From an uncultured Pseudomonadota bacterium (GTDB taxonomy: Bacteria; Pseudomonadota; Gammaproteobacteria; Burkholderiales; SG8-39): a stretch of 39,705 nt of DNA. Numbering within the stretch: position 1 is the stretch's first letter; every line of letters starts with the position of its first letter. Of this stretch, positions 17,651 through 25,800 are shown piece by piece. The notes beneath the pieces are model-generated. The model searched no databases. It was not told the DNA's origin and saw only the letters and a program-made list of their open reading frames with translations. The position numbers and the translations under genes were made by a program. The DNA lies in contig CAIVVS010000130.1 of the NCBI GenBank assembly GCA_903909415.1, positions 1 through 39,705 on the forward strand, in the 5' to 3' direction.

Positions 17651-18886
17651 ATGGCCTATTTCGCTTACACCGGACGGGATGCCCAAGGGGCCCTGGTAAC
17701 CGGCACGCTCGAGGGCGCGGATCCCGGCTCTGCCGCGGGGCTGCTCCTGGCGCAGGGCGTCACGCCTCTGAAGATCGAGGAGACCGCGCAGGCCGCGGCC
17801 GAGCCCGGGCAATCCGCCCTGGAAGCCCTGCTGGGTCCGGGCATCACGGCCATCGAGGTGATGCTGTTCTCGCGCCAGCTCTATACGCTGCTCAAGTCGG
17901 GCGTCCCCATCCTCCGGGCGCTCGCGGGGCTCGAGGAATCCACGCCGAACAAGGCGATGATCGCGATGTTGCGCGACCTGCGGCAGGGGCTGGAGTCCGG
18001 CCGCGAACTGTCCGTGGCGATGCGCAAGCACGACAAGGTGTTCTCGAAGTTCTACGTCTCCATGATCCAGGTCGGCGAGATGACCGGCCGCATGGAAGAC
18101 GTGCTGCTGCAGCTCTACCACCACCTGGAGTTCGAGAAGTTCATGCGCGAGCAGGTGAAGACCGCCCTGCGCTACCCGTCCTTCGTGATCGCCGCGATGG
18201 CCATCGCCATCGGCGTCATCAACGTGATGGTGATTCCCGCGTTCGCCAAGGTGTTCGCCTCCTTCCAGGGCGAGTTGCCGCTGATGACCCGGATCCTGAT
18301 CGGGTTCTCGGACTTCACGGTCCATTGGTGGCCGGCCATCGTGGGCGGGTTCGTCGCGGCGGTGTTCCTGTTCAAGCGCTGGACGGCGACCAAATCCGGC
18401 GAGTTGGCCTGGGACCGGATGAAGCTCAAGATTCCCGTCGCCGGCACGATCGTGCTCAAGGCGACGCTGGCCCGTTTTGCCAAGAGCCTGGCGATGGCGG
18501 GCAAGAGCGGGGTGCCCATCATCCAGGCGCTGGCGACCGTGTCCACCACCGTGGACAACGCTTACATATCCGAGTGCGTGACCAGGATGCAGGCCGGCGT
18601 CGAGCGCGGCGAGAGCGTGCTCCGGACCGCCACCGCCACGGGCGTGTTCACGCCGGTGGTGCTGCAGATGATCGCGGTCGGCGAGGAGTCCGGCGCGCTG
18701 GACGACCTGATGGACGAGATCGGCGGCCTGTACCAGCAGGAAGTCGAGTACGAACTGAAGACGCTGGGTGCCCAGATCGAGCCCATCCTGATCGTCTTCC
18801 TCGGCGTGCTGGTCATGATCCTGGCCCTGGGCGTGTTCCTGCCGATCTGGGACCTGGGGCGCATTTCGACCCAGGGCGGCAAGTGA
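17651..18886 (+). CDS. mshG: MSHA inner-membrane platform protein MshG (GspF/PilC family)
   Basis: 411 residues with the duplicated GspF/PilC domain: FSRQLYTLLKSGVPILRAL in the first copy and FAKSLAMAGKSGVPIIQAL in the second. Three TM segments are seen (about 180-200, 230-250 and near the C terminus, ILIVFLGVLVMILALGVFLP). The platform couples the MshE motor to pilin polymerisation. The N-terminal MAYFAYTGRDAQG is typical of MshG. ATG 17651 has GAGGCGG just upstream. The stop overlaps the GTG start of the next gene by 4 nt. Confidence 0.95.
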   Translation: MAYFAYTGRDAQGALVTGTLEGADPGSAAGLLLAQGVTPLKIEETAQAAAEPGQSALEALLGPGITAIEVMLFSRQLYTLLKSGVPILRALAGLEESTPNKAMIAMLRDLRQGLESGRELSVAMRKHDKVFSKFYVSMIQVGEMTGRMEDVLLQLYHHLEFEKFMREQVKTALRYPSFVIAAMAIAIGVINVMVIPAFAKVFASFQGELPLMTRILIGFSDFTVHWWPAIVGGFVAAVFLFKRWTATKSGELAWDRMKLKIPVAGTIVLKATLARFAKSLAMAGKSGVPIIQALATVSTTVDNAYISECVTRMQAGVERGESVLRTATATGVFTPVVLQMIAVGEESGALDDLMDEIGGLYQQEVEYELKTLGAQIEPILIVFLGVLVMILALGVFLPIWDLGRISTQGGK

Positions 18887-19440
18887 TCGCCCGGTCAGGA
18901 GGGGCGCCAGCGGGGGCGCCGGCGGGGGCGCCGGCGCGCGAGGCCGGTTTCACCCTGCTCGAGCTCGTCGTCGTCATCTGCATCGTCGCATTCGGCGCCA
19001 CGGCGCTGCTCGACCGGCTGTGGCGATACCAGGAAATGGCCGAGAAGGCCGGCATGGAGTACACCATCACCATCGTCCGGACCGCGTTGACCCTCGAGAC
19101 CGCCCACATGCTGGTCCGGGGCGGCGGGAAGGATCTGGACAGGATGACCGTGGCCAATCCCATGGGCTGGCTGTCGACGCTGCCGGCAAGCTACATCGGC
19201 GAGTTCGACGGATCCGCGCCGGAAGGATCGACCGGGTGGTATTTCGACAAGGTGGCACGCCAGCTGGTGTACCTGCCCAAGCGGTCCGACTACCTGGAGC
19301 CGATGCAGGACGGCAGCAAGGCCATACGCCTGAGGGTGCAACGGGCCCCCGCGAACAGGCAAGCAGGCATCAAGGACGACCCGTCGCAGTGGACGCCGAC
19401 GTTGGTCTTGATCCAGCCGTACCGATGGTTTGCCAACTAG
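18883..19440 (+). CDS. Prepilin-like minor pilin at the mshF position
   Basis: 185 residues. The type IV prepilin motif AREAGFTLLELVVVICIVAFGA has a peptidase cleavage site Gly-Phe and Glu at +5. The rest (WYFDKVARQLVYLPKRSDY, QLVLIQPYRWF-type C terminus) is unlike MshA. Position between mshG and mshB is that of mshF in Vibrio, but I could not verify homology, so no symbol is given. The start GTG 18883 overlaps the mshG stop (GTGA). The leader is about 22 residues and consists largely of three GAPA repeats. It probably sits at the pilus base or tip as an initiating pseudopilin, which is an inference. Confidence 0.8.
   Translation: MIARSGGAPAGAPAGAPAREAGFTLLELVVVICIVAFGATALLDRLWRYQEMAEKAGMEYTITIVRTALTLETAHMLVRGGGKDLDRMTVANPMGWLSTLPASYIGEFDGSAPEGSTGWYFDKVARQLVYLPKRSDYLEPMQDGSKAIRLRVQRAPANRQAGIKDDPSQWTPTLVLIQPYRWFAN
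18901..18936 (+). repeat. Three tandem 12-bp repeats in the leader-coding part of the prepilin gene
   Basis: GGGGCGCCAGCG, GGGGCGCCGGCG and GGGGCGCCGGCG follow directly on one another. They encode GAPA three times within the prepilin leader, which is removed by the prepilin peptidase. The unit is a multiple of three, so copy-number change keeps the frame. Confidence 0.9.
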
Positions 19441-19458
19441 TTCACGGATTGCTGGGAG

Positions 19459-19475
19459 TTTTCAAAGGTTTTCAA
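19459..19475 (+). promoter_or_regulatory. Direct repeat TTTTCAA with 10-bp period upstream of mshB
   Basis: TTTTCAA occurs at 19459-19465 and again at 19469-19475, one helical turn apart, in the 117-nt AT-rich gap before mshB. The same heptamer lies within the inverted repeat upstream of mshE. A possible regulator site; a TATGAT box at 19518-19523 could be the -10, but no convincing -35 was found. Confidence 0.35.
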
Positions 19476-19557
19476 GCTAAGTGCTTAATCGCACAGTCGT
19501 TTTGGGGATAAACCGCTTATGATCAGATCTTGGCTCGAACCCATGGGGAAGGTAGAT

Positions 19558-19980
19558 ATGCGCGCGAATGAGCGTGGTTTCACGCTGATCGAGCTGATCG
19601 TCGTGATCGTGATCCTCGGCGTGCTGTCCGCCACGGCGCTGCCGAAATTCGTCAACATCGGCAGCGATGCGCGCCGCGCGTCGCTCAGCGGTGTGGAGGG
19701 GGCCATGCGCGCCGCCAATGCGCTGGTCTATGCCAAGTCCGCCCTGGCGGGTTCGCAGTCGACCGCATCGACGACCGTATCGATCAACGGCCAAGCCGTG
19801 ACGATCGCGTTTGGCTATGCGTCCGACGTGACCAACCTCGTCAAGGTCATGGAACTGAGCCCCAGTTACACGGCTGCGGCATCCACCATCACTCTGCAGA
19901 CCAGTTGCCTTGTGACCTATGCCGCGGCGGCCTCCTCGGTCGCATCCCCGACCTACACGCAGACGACCAGTGGGTGCTGA
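19558..19980 (+). CDS. mshB: MSHA-type pilin, first of two tandem paralogues (MshB position)
   Basis: 140 residues. Prepilin leader of seven residues (MRANERG), cleavage before Phe, then FTLIELIVVIVILGVLSATA with Glu at +5, the hydrophobic spine helix of the pilus. The two Cys are in TSCLVTY and at the very C terminus (TTSGC), forming a D-loop disulfide. The start ATG 19558 is preceded by GGGGAAGG (19545-19552); an upstream in-frame ATG at 19519 would add 13 residues and spoil the short leader. Ungapped hand alignment with the next pilin shows about 101 of 140 residues identical. Gene order places it as mshB, a minor or alternative pilin. Confidence 0.9.
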   Translation: MRANERGFTLIELIVVIVILGVLSATALPKFVNIGSDARRASLSGVEGAMRAANALVYAKSALAGSQSTASTTVSINGQAVTIAFGYASDVTNLVKVMELSPSYTAAASTITLQTSCLVTYAAAASSVASPTYTQTTSGC

Positions 19981-20036
19981 GCGGCCATCTGGTGACGAAA
20001 ATTTGCTTTTGTGTCATTGGTTGACGCACAAGTGAT

Positions 20037-20065
20037 TGATCATTTTGATGATTTTGTTCGATAAT
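20037..20065 (+). promoter_or_regulatory. Candidate sigma70 promoter of the major pilin gene mshA
   Basis: TTGATC (20037-20042) and GATAAT (20060-20065) are spaced by 17 nt, in the AT-rich 124-nt gap between the two pilins. The -10 matches 5 of 6. It would give a leader of about 35 nt before ATG 20105. Confidence 0.55.
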
Positions 20066-20104
20066 TTGACTGCACCTTATCCATTTTTGGGAAAGACAAT
20101 AACC

Positions 20105-20527
20105 ATGCGCAAGCAATCCTCCGGTTTCACCCTGATCGAACTGATCGTCGTGATCGTCATCCTCGGCATCCTCGCCGCCACCGCGCTGCCGAAGTTCGTG
20201 TCCGTGGGATCCGACGCGCGCACCGCGGCGCTGAGCGGTGTCGAGGGCGCAATGCGTGCCGCCAACTCGCTGATCTATTCGAAGGCGTCCATCGCCGGCA
20301 CCCAGGCCACTGCCTCGACGAACATCACCATCAACGGCCAGACGGTCGCGATCGTGTTCGGGTATGCCAGCGATGCGGCCAACATTGCCAAGGTGATGGA
20401 CCTGAGCTCGTCCTACACCGCCGCCGGTGCCACGGTCACGATCCAGACGAACTGCCTGGTGACCTACACCGCCCCGGCCACGTCCGTCGCGTCCCCGACT
20501 TACGTGCAGACCACCTCCGGCTGCTGA
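20105..20527 (+). CDS. mshA: MSHA major pilin
   Basis: 140 residues. Seven-residue leader MRKQSSG, then FTLIELIVVIVILGILAATA with Glu +5. Conserved Cys in TNCLVTY and at the C terminus (TTSGC) close the D-loop, which is rich in Ser and Thr (SVASPTYVQ), candidate sites for the upstream PglL-type transferase. ATG 20105 is chosen because an upstream ATG at 20036 lies in the promoter region and would give a non-standard leader. Called the major pilin because of gene order, its own putative promoter, and the strong hairpins just downstream that could protect its mRNA or reduce read-through. Confidence 0.92.
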   Translation: MRKQSSGFTLIELIVVIVILGILAATALPKFVSVGSDARTAALSGVEGAMRAANSLIYSKASIAGTQATASTNITINGQTVAIVFGYASDAANIAKVMDLSSSYTAAGATVTIQTNCLVTYTAPATSVASPTYVQTTSGC

Positions 20528-20534
20528 TACGCAG

Positions 20535-21056
20535 ATGCGCGCGCGACACCCGCCCGGGTGTCCCGCGCGCCAGCCCCGTGCCCCGGGGCTAAGCGCGCGG
20601 GGCTCGAAACCGGGCCAATCCGGCTTCACGCTGGTCGAATTGATCGTCGTGATGGTCGTCCTGGCCGTGCTCGCCGCCTTTGCGGTGCCACGTTTCACCG
20701 CCCGCAACGACCTGGCGCAGGAACTGTTCGCCGACGAAGTCCTGGCGTTCATCCGCTTTTCGCAGCGCTCCGCTGTCGCCATGCGCCGGACCGTGTGCGT
20801 GCAGTTCACCACGTCCACCGTGACGGCCACTTTCGCCAAGGCCGCCGGTTCGGCGACCTGCGACACCCCGCTGCCCGGTCCGGGAGGGGAGGGCTCGTAT
20901 TCGCTGACCGCGGATGCGGCGGCCGGCTTCGGCTCGGCCCCGGCCACCATCACCTTCGACACCCAGGGCCGGCCCGGCGCGGCGGCCAGCATCTCGGTCA
21001 GCGGCAGCGCCCGGACCATCCAGGTCGAGGCGGAGACGGGCTATGCGCGGATCTGA
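20535..21056 (+). CDS. mshC: MSHA minor pilin MshC
   Basis: 173 residues with prepilin motif SGFTLVELIVVMVVLAVLAAFA, followed by ARNDLAQELFADEVLAFIRFSQRSAVAMRR, a segment typical of GspH/FimT-like MshC. C-terminal part contains FDTQGRPG, also FimT-like. The only possible start before the motif is ATG 20535, 7 nt after the mshA stop, which gives an unusually long leader of about 30 residues encoded inside two strong hairpins. No clear ribosome site is seen, so translation is probably coupled to mshA. It overlaps mshD by 14 nt. Confidence 0.88.
   Translation: MRARHPPGCPARQPRAPGLSARGSKPGQSGFTLVELIVVMVVLAVLAAFAVPRFTARNDLAQELFADEVLAFIRFSQRSAVAMRRTVCVQFTTSTVTATFAKAAGSATCDTPLPGPGGEGSYSLTADAAAGFGSAPATITFDTQGRPGAAASISVSGSARTIQVEAETGYARI
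20539..20590 (+). other. Two tandem RNA hairpins at the mshA-mshC junction
   Basis: Hairpin 1: GCGCGCGACACCC (from 20539) pairs with GGGTGT and CGCGCGC (to 20570), 13 bp with a 2-nt bulge and a 4-nt loop. Hairpin 2: AGCCCCG (20572-20578) pairs with CGGGGCT (20584-20590). There is no U tract, so this looks like an mRNA-stabilising or attenuating structure rather than a full terminator. Confidence 0.65.
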
Positions 21057-21528
21057 CTCCCGGCAGCGCGCATCCCGCGGCTTCTCGCTGGTCGAGGTGG
21101 TGGTCTCCATCGTCGTCCTGTCCGGCGGGCTGTCGCTCATCCTGCTGCCCATGATCACCGCCACCCGGGGCAGCGCCGACCCGATTGCCGCCAAGCAGTC
21201 GCTGGCCGTCGCGGAGTCCCTGATGGACGAGATCCTTTCCAAGGATTTTGCGAATCCGAGCGGCGGCTTTTCCGGCGCGGCAACCCAGGCCAACCGGCCC
21301 TTGTTCGATGACGTATCCGACTACGACGGTTTCTCCTTGACCGGCGTCCAGACGGTGGACGGCATCGCGGTCAGCGCGCTGTCCGCGTACACCGTGTCGG
21401 TCACCGTGGCGGTGGCCACGGCGGCGACGATCGGCATTGCGACGGTCGCTGACGTGAAGATCGTCACCGTGTCGGTGGGCGGCCCGGGGCAGTCCGCAAG
21501 CCTCACCGGCTACCGGGCCAACTACTGA
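21043..21528 (+). CDS. mshD: MSHA minor pilin MshD
   Basis: 161 residues. Leader of about 14 residues (MRGSDSRQRASRG), cleavage before FSLVEVVVSIVVLSGGLS, with Glu +5. The segment AAKQSLAVAESLMDEILSKDF is typical of GspI/PilV-like MshD. ATG 21043 is preceded by GGAGACGGG, and the start lies inside the end of mshC (14-nt overlap). A longer frame upstream is a shadow of mshC. It likely forms part of the minor-pilin tip complex with MshC, MshO and MshP. Confidence 0.92.
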   Translation: MRGSDSRQRASRGFSLVEVVVSIVVLSGGLSLILLPMITATRGSADPIAAKQSLAVAESLMDEILSKDFANPSGGFSGAATQANRPLFDDVSDYDGFSLTGVQTVDGIAVSALSAYTVSVTVAVATAATIGIATVADVKIVTVSVGGPGQSASLTGYRANY

Positions 21529-21530
21529 CC

Positions 21531-22391
21531 ATGCGCGCGAGACCATCCCGTTCGGCTGGATTCACCCTCGTCGAGGCCGTGGTCGCGATCGCGGCGTCCG
21601 GCGCGGTCCTCGCTGGCGTGGCCATGTTCGCCCGCGTGCCCATCCAGGGCGCGGTGGACCAGCAGCGCCGCGCGGAGCTGACCGACACGGCGGACGGCGC
21701 GCTGCGCAGGATGGGCCGCGACATCCGCCTCGCGCTGCCCAACAGCCTTCGCGTCGCCACGGCCGGCGGAACCACCTACCTCGAACTGCTGCAGACCCGC
21801 ACCGGCGGGCGTTATCGGGCGTCCGCCGACTCGACCGGCGCCGGTGATTTCCTCAACTTCGCGGCGGTGGACAACAGCTTCGACATGCTGGGCGGCCTGC
21901 CCAGCGTGACCGGCCAGGCCATCCAGGCAGGTGACCGAGTGGTGGTCTACAACCTGGGCATCACCGGGTCGGACACCTATGCCGGCACGAACAGCAACGT
22001 GGTGTTCAGCACTGCAGCCGGCACCCTCGCCAACGAAGGCAAGATCAACCTCGGCAACGGCTCGCTCGGGACGGGGGTGATACGGTTCCCGTTTGCCTCC
22101 CCGGCCAACCGTTTCCACGTGGTGTCCGGTCCGGTGACCTATGCCTGCAACCCGGTGGCCGGAACCCTGACCCGGGTGTCGGGCTACACGATCCAGGCGT
22201 CGCAACCGACCGGCACCTACGGCGGGTCGCCCGTCACCGGCGTGCTGGCGGGCAGGGTGTCCGCCTGCAGCATCACCTACTCATCCGGGGTGACCGAGCG
22301 CGGCGGCCTGGTGTCCATCCAGCTGGTGCTGTCCGCCGACGGCGAGTCGGTTTCCCTGTACCACGAAGTGCAGGTGAACAATGTTCCGTGA
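21531..22391 (+). CDS. mshO: MSHA minor pilin MshO
   Basis: 286 residues. Prepilin motif SAGFTLVEAVVAIAASGAVLAG with Glu +5, then the GspJ/PilW-like segment LTDTADGALRRMGRDIRLALPNSLR, characteristic of MshO. The large C-terminal domain is Thr/Ser/Gly-rich beta structure. It begins 2 nt after the mshD stop and overlaps mshP by 11 nt, so expression is coupled. Confidence 0.93.
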   Translation: MRARPSRSAGFTLVEAVVAIAASGAVLAGVAMFARVPIQGAVDQQRRAELTDTADGALRRMGRDIRLALPNSLRVATAGGTTYLELLQTRTGGRYRASADSTGAGDFLNFAAVDNSFDMLGGLPSVTGQAIQAGDRVVVYNLGITGSDTYAGTNSNVVFSTAAGTLANEGKINLGNGSLGTGVIRFPFASPANRFHVVSGPVTYACNPVAGTLTRVSGYTIQASQPTGTYGGSPVTGVLAGRVSACSITYSSGVTERGGLVSIQLVLSADGESVSLYHEVQVNNVP

Positions 22392-22818
22392 CCGGAACGA
22401 TGCGGCTCCCGCCCGCCAGCGCGGCCTGACGCTGGTGGCCACCGTGTTCATCCTGCTGATCCTGATCCTGATCGGCCTGGCGGTGATCCGCATTGCAAAC
22501 GTGCAGCGCACCAGCCTGGCGCTGGACGCGCAGACCTCGCAGGCGGTGATGGCCGCGCGCGCCGGACTGCAGCACGGCAGCTACCAGGCGATACGCAACG
22601 CGACCTGTGCCGCGTCCACCAACCTCACGGTGGGGGCCTTTGCCGTGAGCGTGACCTGCGCGCAGACCAACCATTCCGAGGGCGCCGACACGATCAACCT
22701 GTACCGGCTGGTGGCCACTGCATGCAACCAGCCTGCGAGCGGCGCCTGTCCCAACAACGCGCCCGGGCCCATGTACGTCGAGCGGCAGTTGTCTTCCACG
22801 GTGGCCAACCAACCGTGA
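22381..22818 (+). CDS. mshP: MSHA biogenesis protein MshP (PilX-like)
   Basis: 145 residues. The N terminus RQRGLTLVATVFILLILILIGLAVIRIANVQ has a Gly-Leu site followed by a hydrophobic helix, but Glu +5 is replaced by Ala, as in PilX/GspK-like proteins. QTSQAVMAARAGLQHGSYQAI matches the PilX-family segment. Four or more Cys occur in the C-terminal half. It starts within the end of mshO and is followed by mshQ after 16 nt. Function by analogy: minor pilin at the pilus tip. Confidence 0.9.
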   Translation: MFRDRNDAAPARQRGLTLVATVFILLILILIGLAVIRIANVQRTSLALDAQTSQAVMAARAGLQHGSYQAIRNATCAASTNLTVGAFAVSVTCAQTNHSEGADTINLYRLVATACNQPASGACPNNAPGPMYVERQLSSTVANQP

Positions 22819-22834
22819 CATCGGAGCCAGCATC

Positions 22835-25800
22835 TTGACTCGACTCTTGACCACATTGGGCCTGCTCGTGGCGCTCGCCGACGTGGCGTCGGCGGCGACC
22901 CTGTACTCCCGTGGCACCGCCTGGAATTCCACCAGCGGTTGGCGCACCGGTAGTTGTACCGGCACCAACACTACTGCGGTGCCGGGCGCAGGCGACGATG
23001 TGGTGATCTGCAACAACATGACGGTCACGGTCACCGCCGCCGCGGCTGCGAACAGCATCAGTTTCCTGGTGAGCAACAACAACTCCACGCTCACCATCAA
23101 CTCGGGTCAGACGCTGACCGTCGGAACTACCCTGTCGATCGACGGTCCTGGCGGCAATGTCACCAAGCGCGTGGACGTCTTGGGTACCCTGACTGTGGGC
23201 GGAGCGATCACTGTTCCCGGCGGTGCGTCGGGAACGAGGATTTCCGAGTTGCGCGCCAGCGGCGGAACGATCAACGCGAACGGTGGCATCACGGTCGGCA
23301 CCGCGGCGGCGACGGCGGATCTCGGCCGGCTCGACCTGAACAACGGTGCCACCGACCTCGTGAACATCACCGGCGCATTGACGGTGAATGCCAGCGGGCG
23401 GGTGCAGAACGGGTCTTTGGGCCGGATACAGGTGACCGGCAACTTCGCCCAGGGCGGCAACTACGTGAGGGAAACCGGCACCTTCCGGTTCAACGGCACC
23501 GGCGCCCAGGCGCTGACCGCGGGCGCGGCCCCGACTTTCTACCGCCTCGAGATGCAGAACAGCGGCGGGGACCTGACCCTGTCCCAGAGCATCACCGTGG
23601 AGAACACCCTCGCCTTCACCAACGGGCGCATCGTGACCGGGGCGAATACCGTGACGGCCAGTTCCGGCGCCACGGTCAGCGGCGCCAGCACGACCGGCTA
23701 TGTGGTGGGCAACCTGGTCCGCGGCATGGCCTTGGGCGCGCAGACACTCACCTGGCCCGTGGGGGGCGCCACGGCCGGCCGCTACGCGCCCGTCACCATC
23801 GCCTTCGACAACGTGACCTCGCCCACGGTGACCAACTTCTTCACCGTTGCCGCCTCCACCGGCAACACCGACAGCAGCAACATCGGCACGTCCCAGCTGG
23901 ATGCGTCCAAGAGCGTCAACCGCTTCTGGACCCTGACCAACACCGGGTCGGTGGCCTTCGGCACGGCCAGCGTCACGTTCGGCTACCAGGCCGCCGACGT
24001 GGACTCCGGTGCGACCCAGACCTTGTTCTCCATCGGGGACTACGCGCCCAGCACCTGGACTTATCCGACGTTGGGTACCATGAGCGCCGGCAGCGCCCAG
24101 GCCACCGGCGTTCCGGCCGCGTCGATCGCGGGGGAGTGGGCGGTGGCGGAACCCACGCTGTACAGCCACTGGAAGATGGACGAGACGTCCTGGAACGGGA
24201 CGGCGGGGGAGGTGCTGGACGCGGGATCGGCGGCGCTGCATGGATTCGCGGCGAATATCTCAGGCACCAAGCCGACCACGGCCAACGCCACGCCCGCGCT
24301 GGCCGGCAGCCCGGGTACCTGCCGGTACGGCGTGTTCAACCGCACACAGAAGGACTACGTGTCGCTGCCCGCCGGGTTTCCCAAGCTGCCCTCGGCCGCA
24401 GGCGGATTCACTGTCTCCGCCTGGATACGGACCACGGACAATACCCAGCCGAACCAGCGCGTGATCATCGACGACCAGAGCGACGTCAGCGGGTCGTGGG
24501 GTTTCAGCCTGGCTGAGGGAGGAACGGGCCGGATGCGGTTTTTCTACCGGCAGGCGGCCACCTTCGTCCTCGATTCCGCTGCCTCGGTGAACAACAACAC
24601 CTGGTACTTCGTGGCCGTGTCGGTGAAGCTGGAGGCCGGCACCAATGCCTCGTCGGCGAACATCTTCATCTACAACACCTCCGGCGCGCTGGTGAGCACG
24701 ACCGGCGCCACGACCTTCACCTGGACGGCGGCCACCGCGACCGGCACCGCGTCGATCGGCGGGGAGAACAATTCCGCGGTCGAGAACACGACCGCGTTCG
24801 GCTTTGCCGGGGACCTGGACGAGGTGCGCGTGCACCGCGTGCCGCTGGGCCAGTCACAGGTGCAGAACCTGTCCACGCTCGGCCGCCCCTGCGCCACGCT
24901 GGACCATGTCCGCATCGAGCACGACGCCACCGCGCTGACCTGCTCGCCGAAGTCGGTCACGGTCAAGGCCTGCGCGGACTCGAGCTGCTCGACGCTCTAC
25001 ACCGCCACGGCGACCAGCACCACGCTCAGCCCGGCCGGCTGGGTCGGCGGCAACACCATCAGCTTCACCGGGTCCACCACGGTGAGCCTGGTGCAGACCG
25101 CCGCCGGGACGGTGACGCTGGCGGCGGCATCGACGTCGCCCGCGCCCTCCGGCAGCACGCAATGCAACAACGGCACGGTCACCAACACCACCACCGCCTG
25201 CAACCTGACGTACTCGGACAGCGGCTTCCTGTTCGATGTCACCAACCACACGTCGGGCACCACGCAGGCGGTCACAATCCAGGCGGTGCGCACCGATGAC
25301 ACCACCAAGAAGTGCGTGCCGGCCTTCGGCAGCGTGACGCGCGGCATCAAGTTCTGGACCACGTATTCGAACCCGGCAACCGGCACCGTGCAGGTCCGCG
25401 CCGATCCCGGGACGGTCGCCGACTGCGTGGCCTGCACCCAGATCAGCACCGCGTCCGGGTCGCCCACCACGCTGAACCTGGCTTTCGATGCCGCCGCATC
25501 CGCGACCTTCAGCCTGTTCTATGGCGACGTCGGCCAGGTGCGCCTGGACGCACGCTACGACGGTTCTGCCGGCACCAGCGACACTGGCCTGGTGGTGCTG
25601 GGCAACGACAGCTTCATCGCCAAGCCCTCGACCTTCGTACTCTCCGGCATACAGACGACCACCGGCGCGGTGGCGAACCCGGGTGCGGCGGACGAAACCG
25701 GATCGGTGTTCATGAAGGCCGGGGACAACTTCACGGTGACCGTCACGGCGCGGAACGCCAAGGGCACCACCACGCCGAACTTCGGCAGGGAGACCCCCGC

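Noticed and set aside
15831..17699. 622-codon plus-strand frame overlapping mshE in another phase
   Set aside because: It is a frame-shifted shadow of the mshE codons with no recognisable domain.
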